64,000 nt of DNA from Eutreptiella sp. 'Long Island Sound 2002'. Its lineage: Eukaryota > Euglenozoa > Euglenophyceae > Eutreptiales > Eutreptiaceae. The stretch spans positions 4,355,753-4,419,752 of the forward strand of contig OZ038395.1 in NCBI GenBank assembly GCA_964036045.1. The letters are read 5' to 3'. Position numbers and translations under genes: made by a program. Position 1 is the stretch's first letter. The number at the start of each line of letters is the position of its first letter. The notes below the pieces were generated by a model. It was not told the origin of the DNA. It was given only the letters and a program-made list of their open reading frames with translations, and did not search any database. Below are positions 54,906 through 64,000 of the stretch, one piece after another.

Positions 54906-56113
54906 AAATGACCCTCCCCCCCCTCCCACTTGGGGGTCTAGCTTGTTTGTAGGGTCCGCAGTCCGAGACCAATGGCGCCTCTTGTCGCCCAGCCTTGTGG
55001 GGGTGTGACCCCAATGCGGCTGCATCCTCTCGCTTTGGGGCCCTCTGTATCTGAGATGGTGCACCCCTCCCGCCGCGCCTGCTGACGTCGATCTTAACCC
55101 CGCCTCCCGTTGTAGCCCCACTTCCCCCGCCCATCGGCCGGACAGGGCCCGTCTCGCGCACTCATCTCCTGCTCTCTGTAGAACAACACCGCGTACCCGT
55201 CGCTGACCTGTCATATACCCTCCCCTTCCCGTGCGCGAGCGCGGTCTTGACTCAGCACGGCCCCATGGCACCGTCGGTCTTGGGCTGCCAAATTTGTGGT
55301 GCGGAATGTGGGGTCATAGGAATGCGAGCCCATTGTGTTGAAGAAGACGAGGAGAGAGGGGTTGGGGCGCGTGTGCGAGGCCCACCTCTGCCCATCAGAG
55401 CATTGCACCCCAGAGTGCAAGGCCATTTGGATATGGTTGAGGGCCCTGGCGGATGTTGCCATCCCCAACACGCACCCTCCTCCTCATGCCTGTGCATGAG
55501 CGTGCCTGTGGCACCGTGTTACCGGCTTCCAGCTTCTAGCACCACAAGGGCTTGTGTGTGTGGCGCCCAGGACGAATTCAATGCATGCTCAAACTGCGAG
55601 CTTCAACAGACCTACGCTCGTACTAACCATCAGCGAAACCATGAGTTTGAAGTTCGAGTGCATCGCTGGCACTTTGTGTGTGTGTGGGGGGGTCGCAGTA
55701 TCAGGGTCTTCACATGGGTCATGGGCGGGCTTGCGCTTGAGGGAGAGGGAGGATGCAGTGTAGCACAGCAAACGCCCGTAAAACCGGTTGGTGACGGTTG
55801 GGGAAGCGGTTTTTGTGCGGGGGGGGGGGGGGGGCGGCAGTTACAAAACTGTTGCTCCCGCAGTCGGAGGTGGAAGAATGCGGTTGGGGCGGACGTGACA
55901 GTTACTTCTCCCCGTGTGGTGCAAACCTGGGCGTAGATCCATGACAATCCACCACCACAACAAGGGGACCATGCGTCAGTCCAAGGTGCCCCCGGTGCGC
56001 AAGCACGGCCCCAACCCCAGAAAAACGACACTATGGGGGCACACCGTGCGTTGTGCAAAAAGTAGGCTATTTTGGACCCGTTTTCCCCGATGGCCAAGGT
56101 GACGCAAGAACTA
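54906..56113. other. No supported gene
   Basis: A plus frame from 55247 contains CQICGAECGVIGMRAHC and CVCGAQDEFNACSNC, possible zinc-binding pairs, but it lacks domain-level similarity and splice support. Confidence 0.4.
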
Positions 56114-57590
56114 CCCCCCCCTATGCCCTTGTCCAAGCTAGTAGGCGTAGGGACTGTATTAATTTGGTACCTAATTTTAATTCGGTACCAAATTTAGTGC
56201 AACTACATCAGACATGGGTTTGACGAATTTGCCAGGTACATAGGGTCATGTACACATTTGTTGTGAGTGTTTGTCCACTTGAACCCACTTATCTCTAATT
56301 TTGGGGATATTTGTGCATTGTATTCCCCCTTCTTGCACTAGCTCACCATGCAATCTTCTCTTTTTGAACCTAGGCACCCAATTATTTTCACATCTTCCAC
56401 CAGTGAGCATGTGGATGCCACAATGAAGGGACCATCGGAGAAGGGGGACCAGTTTGCGGTGTTGGAGTACATGAAGGCCGGGCAGGTGGTCACACACCCC
56501 TGTGCCCCCCTTCAAAAAATTGAGTTCTTCATTCAGTCCCCTTCCCCGGAGCCAAACGTCACCACCGCCACCTTCCCCGGTTGCTGAAGTTCCGGCTGAA
56601 CCGGAGGTGGTTGCGCAACCTTGTCCAAGGCCAAGGCACACCACAAAGGTCCCCCCCCCCGGGCTGCTACAGCGGGGCATCTCACAATGAAGGGCTTCTT
56701 CATGCGCCCCGCTCTGATGATGAGGATGATGCGGATGATAGTGAGCCCCCCACCAAGTACCGGTGCGTGGAGACCACCAGCACCTCCACGTCCACGGCCG
56801 TCTCCATGGACTGCACAAAGGTGAAGTCCAAACGGCGCTGCACGAGGACGGCCACGTGGGTTTTAATGCAATCACCGAGAATGATGTTAAGTCTGCATGC
56901 CATGCGGCCTACTTCCCCAAAGGGATGATTGAGGATTTGACCTATTTTGGTAATTCTGATTCCGATTCAAGTTCTGATTCTGATTCTGGTTTTGGGACGG
57001 ATACCGATGAGGATGATTGCATTGAAGAGTCCTCTTCTTCAGGTGATGATTCTAGTGACTCCGATGATGCTCCCACTGAAGTTCTTTTGGGCTAAGGCTG
57101 CCCGAGGTGTGTGGGGAATGGCCCATGTCTTTGATGGGAAGTTGTACTTTATAAGAGACCACATGCAAGGCAATTTCATTCCCAAGAATTTGAAGTTGCC
57201 CGAGCCTAAACCAGCCCCTAAACCTCGGGCAAAGGCATCTTTAAAAGGCATCTTCAAGTGGCGAACATGTGCAATTGTTCCGCATGGTGTATGATTGCAA
57301 GAAGGGTTTCCAAGCCGAACATTTGTAGGCTTCTCGAGCTTCATTGCTTATGAGAACATGGGTGTGAACCTGAATTTCCATGTTTCAAACACTTTCTTGT
57401 GTTTGCATGCCTTTGGGAACATGGGTGGAGGTTGAGGTGCACTCATACTATGCGCTCATTTACGTGCGTGTTGGTAGTTGTATGTGTCGCGCGCAAGCTA
57501 CGCCCGTGTCCAAGCTACAGTAGGCGTAGGGACCGTATTAATTTGGGACTTTGGTGTAGCTTGTACAAGGGGGGGGGGGGTACTGTGTTC
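56114..57590 (+). mobile_element. Long form of family E (1.48 kb) with coding remnants
   Basis: Left end: TA, C run, then TGCCCTTGTCCAAGCTAGTA. Right end: TTGGTGTAGCTTGTACAAGG, G run, then TA. The outer parts match the short copies at 24279 and 30994. The interior holds a reading frame starting MQSSLFEPRHPIIFTSSTSE (56348), then, in shifted frames, acidic Ser/Asp-rich text (SDSDSSSDSDSGFGTDTDED, near 56990) and a basic stretch (KLPEPKPAPKPRAKASLKG, near 57200). The short copies keep this start codon, so they are internal-deletion derivatives. No catalytic transposase core is recognised, and the frame is broken. Confidence 0.8.
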
Positions 57591-57599
57591 CCATACACA

Positions 57600-57836
57600 G
57601 GACTACTCAGACTATTACTCAGTCCAAAAACTCAGATATCGAGCTGAAACAAACTATATTTCCCACTAAAAATGCCAGATTGCTGTCTAAATCTGCTGTT
57701 TTTGCCCCGCGAACGTGGCTCCCCCGGTGGTGGGTGGTTTTCAGGGTGGTCACAGCAACGCTCATTTACCACTGGGCGCTGTGCGCACGCTGCGCCCGCG
57801 CTGTGCCCGTGCTGTGCAGAAACGCCCCCTATGACA
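57600..57836 (-). mobile_element. Dispersed element family M, inverted copy 2
   Basis: Contains CAGTCCAAAAACTCAG, GATTGCTGTCTAAATCTGCT and CTGTGCAGAAACGCCCCC, the reverse of 35212-35440. Confidence 0.7.
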
Positions 57837-58255
57837 CATTGCGAAACGTGTGACACAACGAAAGCGAAATTTTGGGTTCAATCCCTGGGTGCCTTGAGAC
57901 ATAGGTGAATGTAGGCCTTTACAAACATCGCTATGATGGTGGGCCTTTCCCTAGCGAATGCCGCCACTGTACATTGCTTGACAGCGAAGACTCCGACCCA
58001 GAAGGATCTACATGCCTCACACTCCCCTGGCCCCCCTCTGAGCTTGGGTCGTGATGGCAGTGTTACCAAACACATTGTGGACGCCGACCATTCCGAGTTC
58101 AGTATTGATTTGTCTGCAAGTGTTGCTTACTCTGTGTATGGCACACCTGTTCTTCACCGCCTTCGGTCTTTCTTGTGCTCCAGTCGCACACTGGGCTGCC
58201 TTCTGGCGCGGCAGTTCCCACTGCATTTTCTGGTCAGATTAGTTCATCCTCACTA
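57837..58255. other. No supported gene
   Basis: A plus frame at 57933 reads through about 100 codons of protein-like text (MMVGLSLANAATVHCLTAKT) but without motifs or splice sites. Confidence 0.4.
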
Positions 58256-58817
58256 CCCCCCCCCCCCCCCTTGCGCATGCACGGCCTTGTCTAAGCACGG
58301 GTGGAGGTACACGCACACATGTAGGCGGCTTCGCCGCCTTGCCGGACCTATTGGCGCGGCTCCGGACAATTTAGACAATTCACGGCAGCGGCTCTGCCAC
58401 GTTTACTGAGTCAGAGAACACTGATTTCCTGCCGGTGGGATACCTGGGGTGACGGCCATCGTCGGATGAGGGCTAATCACGGGGTGGGCGTTAAACCGCC
58501 CTTTTGAGGAAATTTTGGGACCGCTGTTTTTGTGGTCCAGAATCGGGGATTGGGTGTTCGTAGAGCGCTTGTACAGGGGAACAGGGGCTCAGTCATGTTT
58601 GTGATGGTGCATTATGTTCGTAACAACATTGTACCGCACATTGCCACCCCCATGCTGTTTGTTCTGATGTGATTTTCAGCCATGGCTAACAACTTTATGC
58701 CCGGCATGGCATGTTCGCAGCACTGGGGAACATCCGTCTGCCACTATCATTGGTAGTGAAGCCCGCAAAAAACCACTTTCTAGCACCACAAGGGCTTTTG
58801 TGCCGAGGGGGGGGGGG
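58256..58817 (+). mobile_element. MITE family F, copy 2 with internal insertion
   Basis: Left end as copy 1 (TA, C run, CTTGCGCATGCACGGCCTTG). The interior TTTTGAGGAAATTTTGGGAC and GATGTGATTTTCAGCC are shared. Between them lies extra sequence with a CGGCTTCGCCGCC hairpin. The right end, G run then TGC, is altered. Confidence 0.7.
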
Positions 58818-58937
58818 GTGCAGGCCTTGGCAAGCTGGCGAAGCCCGCTCACCAGAGGGCACTCGAGAAATCTCTCGGAATCAAGGATCAGAGCTGTCCA
58901 ATGCTATGATTATCCCACAAGGCGATGTAGTAGCGGG

Positions 58938-59098
58938 TATAACACGCAGGGACACATGCGTACAGATAGAAATACCCGGAGGTGCATGGCTATGCACGTC
59001 TGGAGAGCCCACACAGGGTCCAGAGCCCCAGGCATGAGGTCAGGGGCGTTGCATTTCGTTTCGTCTCGTTTCGCTTCGTTCTGTTTCGTTGCTGGTTT
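58938..59098 (+). mobile_element. Family G element, second copy of the TerD intron-3 sequence
   Basis: 161 bp, the same length as 32827-32987 with no indels and four single-base differences, three internal and one near the end. Flanked by GGG on both sides (58935-58937 and 59099-59101), where the intron copy has AGG. Its right border reads TTTGG, so it lacks the AG needed as an acceptor. Confidence 0.88.
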
Positions 59099-59101
59099 GG
59101 G

Positions 59102-61782
59102 TGTGTCTGGTAGATACGAGTGGATGAAGCGGGGGGGGGCGCCCATCCCCGGAACACCCCCCCCTCCCCCGCCGCACTCTATCACCCCCCCCATCCCCCA
59201 CAGCGTGATGGGGTGCAGCTCTCGCTTCGTTCCGTTTCGCTCGGACTGGACCCGGTGGGGCCCGACGCGGCCCGACTCATTCCGACCGGTTTTGTCTTGT
59301 TCCGCATTCGTTGTTGTCGCCTCCGAAGGTGTTGAATGGTCCTCCGTCCTGCGGTGTTTGTGCAAAGGGGGAGGGGAGGTGATGACTTGACCGCCGCTTA
59401 ATGGAGTCACCCTGGCCCGAGGACGTCCCGTTCGACACCCGCGCTTTCTTTTTGTCTGTTTTGTCAAGGAATACAGACGCCCCGCGCTGCTGGAGACCGG
59501 GCCGTTGTCGGCGGTTACTGACCGACCGCTGTCTGCCGACCGCCAACCGCTGGCGGTTAGCCAAATTTCGTTGGTTGGCCGCCGGTCCGGCCCTGTTTTG
59601 AAGCCCCGAAATTCGGACGCCCGGAGCTGTTGCTTTTCTTTTTCTGCTCAGGAACGTCCCGCAGGTGGCCCTCCTGTGGCTCGCCTGCGCTTGTGGGGTG
59701 GACTTAGTGCGAGTACCTTCTTGATCGCAGCTGTTGCTGCAGTGCTCTCCGTCACTAGAGCCTCATGCAGACCGTCTGTGAGCCCTTCCTGTCTTCACAC
59801 AGAGTGTGGTCTGGCGGAGGCGCAGACAGCGGCACTCGCCCAACGCCATGCCCAACCTTACCACACTGTGCCCCCCATCCACCCTGCCTCAGCCCCAGGG
59901 GTCTGCTCCGATTTTCGTTGCGGCGAGGGGGCGGGGGGGCAAGGGGCTGAAGTAGCACCTGCGAGCACCCACTCTCACCCACCAAAAATACCCCTCCCCA
60001 CCGCCTGGGGACTGAAAACTAAAACCGGACCGAATCATTTTGCTGATTTGTGTTCAGCTGCTTGTGCCGGGCCTACGCAATGTTTGTGTCTGTATCAGTG
60101 ATCAGTGACGGGACAGGACAAAGTGGGAGAGAGTGTCAAACGCTACCACCTAACACTTAAACCAATGCGTACACCGAGAGTACTAACCGGCACACGTGCG
60201 GGGCCTTTACCCCCCCCCCCCCCACACACACACACAACACAGCCACAGTGTGGAGGCACGCCTGCACAACACACATCTCAGTGCATGAAACCGGAAGCAC
60301 CACTGGCAAACCTGCTCCACTTTTGATGGATCAAGCCCCCTCTCCTCCACCCCTTCAGGCACACCCCTGCCCTGACCTGAGTCACGTCGGGAATGCAGAC
60401 CTGCGCGGCATCAACATTCCAGAACAGGCAACAAAGATCATGGAGGGGGTTGCATGCAGCGTGCGCGCACCATGCAAAGTTTTTGGTGCATCGGGCTACA
60501 CAGGCACTCCTATTTGCGTCATCTTACATTCTTAGGGGGAGCATTTGATTTGATGTGTGCGCAGTGCAGCTGTTTGGAGACGTCCACGGCCCATGTTTGT
60601 GGCCAAAGGGTTTGTCATTTTGGGAGGGGGTAAAAATCCGGACATTCCGGGTGTGTTTGCTGCAAAAGTTGTGAGCGGTGCAGGTGTGGCGCAAGTACTG
60701 CCCCTTATATTGATTTAAGTAGTTTTATTATCATTTATTTCTTTACTGTATCTGGCGTCTGTTGCCCCGTATATCTACCAGGGTCAGGGTCACCGGGTGG
60801 AATTTGGGTGGGTGTACCCCCCCCCCATTTTGAGGGTGAAGAACTCCAAAAAAAAAAAACACACGTTCGAAGGTATTTGATGGTTAGGGTTGGGTATTGG
60901 GGCCCATCAAGGGGTAGGAAGGGCCAGAAACGGGTGTGGCATCACTGCTCACACGATCCTGAACAGAACTGTGTTACTAACGGTCGCATAAGACATGTTT
61001 GAGGTGACTCAGGGGTTCCCCAGCGTATGGTGTGTTTGATGGATCCACTCCTGCTCCTTTCCGCAGGGGCCCCCACATGAGGATACCCCTAGTACCCACG
61101 AATTCAGACCCACGTGGAATTCATGCCACCCTGGTTTTGTGAGGGCCTTATCGCTGGGGCAGCATCTCCGGAAACATCTCAAAAGTGCCGCGCCGTGCGC
61201 GCGCCATGCGACAAGCCCCCTTTGAAGTCAGGTGTAGTGGGAGCCCGGTTGGTGGTGGCACACCTGAAGACCTCCTTCTGCAGCATTACTCATGGAGGAC
61301 TGCCAGTATGTAGTCTACTCTCCTGCCCCTTCTCCTGGGAGGGGGGCGATCTGACCCAGACGGCCCAGGAAACATTCGATGGCCGTATCAGAGCGGTGAT
61401 CTCAAGGCAACATTCGAGGCTGGTCTGGTTTGCGCTGCAGGAGCGGCACGGCAAAACATTTTGTGATTGCGGTACAATTGAGAAGTGTTGAACTGAGTAC
61501 ATGGCATGAGGTCAGGATCATGCTGGTTTTTTCAAAACCTGACCTCATGGCCTGCCCCTTGTCCGGGCGCGGACGTGGACCAGGACCAGTGCCGCACACC
61601 CCTTTGTATATGTACATATGTCAACCCCAACCCCGACCCCAACTCAACGCAACACCCCAGCGGAACGGATTTGCCCTCCAGCCGCTACGATTGAATATGA
61701 ACTCATGTTGCAGTGCTTCGTTGCCGGTGCCGCAGGCGTGAGGGACTGGTGGGAGGGGCAGTGCCTGCCTGTGTCTGGGTTT
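59102..61782. other. No supported gene
   Basis: Frames are short or compositionally biased. A plus frame at 61114-61491 ends with protein-like text (SWEGGDLTQTAQETFDGRIR) and may be a mobile-element remnant. A short (CA)n tract is at 60223-60239. Confidence 0.45.
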
Positions 61783-62077
61783 CAGGGCTGTCCTTAAGAA
61801 CCCCAATTTTGCTTTGGTAAGGACAGCCCTTAAGGACAGCCCCCAATTAACACCAACTGCCAACCGCCGACCGCCACCAACCTTCGACCCCCAACCGCCA
61901 CCACCCGCCACCAACTGCCAACCGCCAACCACCAACTGCTGCCAACCGCCAACCACTGTTTCTGTGGTCTTATGTCTTGCCTGTGTCTTGACCATGAAGC
62001 AGAGAGCGTCCCTGTGAAGGTTCATTTCTGTTGGCATTGCGAACAGTTTTCATTTTTTATCCCTGAGGACAGCCCTG
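61783..62077 (+). mobile_element. hAT-like MITE family I, copy 3
   Basis: 295 bp from CAGGGCTGTCCTTAAGAACC to CTGAGGACAGCCCTG. Flanks CTGGGTTT (61775-61782) and CCGGGTTT (62078-62085) match at 7 of 8 positions. The CCAACCGCC array and GTGTCTTGACCATGAAGCA block are as in the 33.9-kb copies. Confidence 0.9.
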
Positions 62078-62354
62078 CCGGGTTTTTCTGGCACTTGCCC
62101 CCATCACCAACTGCGCCGTCTGTGCGTTTCAAGGCATTCAGGTGCAATAGACCCAGTCCGTGATTTATGTAAGGTCCCTCCAAGAGTCGTCCCCAGTGTT
62201 AGCTTTGTAGCACTTTGTAAAGGGAACTGGCAGATGAGGAGGACGTGTAAGGGAGCCTCGAGGGGGCGGGTGCCATAAAGGCTGAATGACGGCGGGGGGG
62301 AGGGTGTATGTTGCAATTGGTGTAATTTTTTTGCAGCAAATACATCCAATATAA

Positions 62355-64000
62355 ACATATGCTGGAGTACGAAACTTCCTATCTGAGTCACGGGGGAGGT
62401 CATGCGCTAGTGTGGGTTTCCTGGGGAAAACGGGAGCCCCGGGTGAAGCCGACCCGTCGCCCTCGATCAAGCATTGGTGGAAGGCGGACATCAGGGCGTT
62501 TAGGGAACACATGAACAAATGGAAGATGCCGCAACGGCATGACCCATTGCACGTAGGAACAAATATCCAGGAGGCAGTGGCGCATTATGTGCAGACACAT
62601 CAGCGGGTTAGGCACACGGACAAAGAGGAGCAGGAACTAGCGGAGGAGGTAGAGAATCACCAAGGGGATAAGCGGAGAACAAGAAAATTGTACGCCTACC
62701 AAGGAAAAAAGGCAAAGCAAATGGCAGACAAGGCTCTCCGTTGGTTCAGGCGCACGGCGGCACAGGGGACAAGCTATTTTTACCAGATGCTCAAGAAATG
62801 GATGCTCGCGCCGTTGTCACAGACCGCCAAACATCCCACGGCGAGGTCCGCAAGAAGGATACTTCCGGATTTTAGTGGCAACCCACCGTGGGATGAGGAG
62901 AAAGGCAAGGAATCGATTGACCGGCACGTAAGGCAAATCCTACGTGAGGTCAAGCCACCAACCTACAAGGAGTTCGTGAGAGCGACCAGCTGATCCCTGG
63001 GAAAAGGGGCAGCGGCGGATGGGATCCCCACGGGGACCTGGCAGTTGCTGCCGTACAAGGTGCTATGGGTGCTGTACCTTGGGGTGGTGTGGGCATGGAC
63101 AGAGGGGACGACCCCAGCCAGGTGGGTAGCGGCCAAGGTGACACTGATCTACAAGAAGGGTCTAGCCACAAAGGCTGAAAATTACCGCCCTATCTTTATA
63201 AACCCCCTGATGTACATCGTGTTCATGAAGGTGGTATATTGGCGATACGCACCCACGATCATGAACAACCTGGGCGTATACCAATATGCGGTCAGGGGAA
63301 GAACCACACTGATGCAATGCCTGAATTTGGTGCATGCAGTCACGGCCCCCAAGTCAAAGTGAAAGGGCGGATACATTTGCAAGCTTGACATAGCTTTTCC
63401 CTCTGTCCCACACGCACTGCTTTACCACATGATGGGGCGCATGGGGTGGTCTGCCCCGCTGTTGAAAGCTTTTGGGGAGTCCATGCAACGGACCTCATGT
63501 AGTTGTAGGGTGGGGGCGGATGAAATCAGGTGGACCCCGAAGAGGGGCCTGAAGGAGGGATGCTCGATGTCGCCCGTCTTGTTCATGGCCTATTATGATG
63601 TCTATATCCAGCAATTGCGACAGCGGCACTCGGAGGTACTTTTCTTGAGTTACGTGGACGATATCTTGTTTGTGGCGGCGAGCCTGGAGGAAGTAGGTGC
63701 GGTCCGGATGTCAGTTGATGAGATAGGGGGCATCTTAGGACTAAGGGCACACCCAGGGAAGACGGAACCGTACCACTGGGGAGGGCAGTCGGTAGGTCGA
63801 AAAGTGCGCTGGAATGATGTGCGGATTGAGGTACGGGCACCCTACCTGGAGTACTTAGGACACCACATGGTAGCACCGCAGTATAGGGGAATGGCCTTGG
63901 AAGATTTCCGACAAAGGGCTATGGTGGAACTGACTAGGTATAGACTCTTGCCGTTGGATGATTGGGAGAAGGTACAACCGCTACATGTGGTAATAGCCCC
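62355..64000 (+). pseudogene. LINE-type reverse transcriptase, broken, running off the window
   Basis: One frame runs from after a TAA at 62352 to the window end, interrupted only by TGA at 62991-62993 and 63360-63362. The upstream part is a basic helical region typical of the linker before RT. RT motifs follow: AADGIPTGTW (about 63010), ENYRPIFI (about 63177), motif A KLDIAFPSV with Asp at 63387, motif B GCSMSPVLF (about 63558) and motif C SYVDDILF (YVDD 63651-63662). The order and spacing suit a non-LTR retrotransposon. The catalytic Asp residues are intact, but the two stops mark a dead or decaying copy. Any endonuclease domain and the 3' end lie outside or are lost. The frame stays open after the second stop, so decay is recent. 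Confidence 0.9.

Noticed and set aside
62991-63362. TGA recoded as a sense codon
   Set aside because: DCAKD and the TerD gene end in TGA at the expected protein ends, so TGA is a stop here; decay of the retrotransposon is simpler.

Overview
The window looks like nuclear DNA of a unicellular eukaryote. Its recognisable genes are split by GT-AG introns, lie far apart, and sit in a sea of short inverted-repeat transposons, satellites, microsatellites and runs of 8-15 G or C. I cannot fix the lineage from sequence alone. A protist or alga is the best guess: intron-generating transposons are known from such groups, and multi-domain TerD proteins occur in protists. There is one 200-base assembly gap (51794-51993).

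Layout. 45-745 (-): the 3' exons of a SAP-domain protein. 2509-5939 (-): a multi-exon gene of unknown function. 6-10 kb: no clear gene. 10039-19280 (+): a coiled-coil protein gene, four exons of which join in phase, with a proline-rich last exon. 19.3-29.8 kb: nested miniature transposons and decayed coding fragments. 29781-33784 (+): an 890-residue protein with four tandem TerD domains. 33.8-39 kb: hAT-type and TA-flanked miniature elements and decayed coding sequence. 39.1-41.0 kb: a 43-bp satellite of about 44 copies. 42504-43953 (+): dephospho-CoA kinase, last step of coenzyme A synthesis, two exons. 46.4-47.6 kb: very long (CA)n. 48-62 kb: more mobile-element copies, including a 1.48-kb element whose short deletion derivatives occur elsewhere. 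62355-64000 (+): a LINE-type reverse transcriptase broken by two TGA codons and cut by the window end.

The most striking system is in the TerD gene. Each of its three introns coincides with an inserted mobile sequence flanked by a direct repeat that carries AGG, so that splicing removes the insertion and exactly one repeat copy and restores the reading frame. Intron 2 is a 192-bp hAT-like MITE with terminal inverted repeats and a perfect 8-bp duplication CTCAGGTA; other copies of this family lie elsewhere in the window. Intron 1 is bounded by a 9-bp direct repeat GCCAGGTCC and carries a nested TA-flanked element. Intron 3 is a 161-bp element with a second 161-bp copy at 58938-59098 (three internal differences plus one at the end). 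These look like introners, transposons that make new introns, from up to three unrelated families in one gene.

The genes do not form an operon or shared pathway; what unites the window is the mobile-element load.
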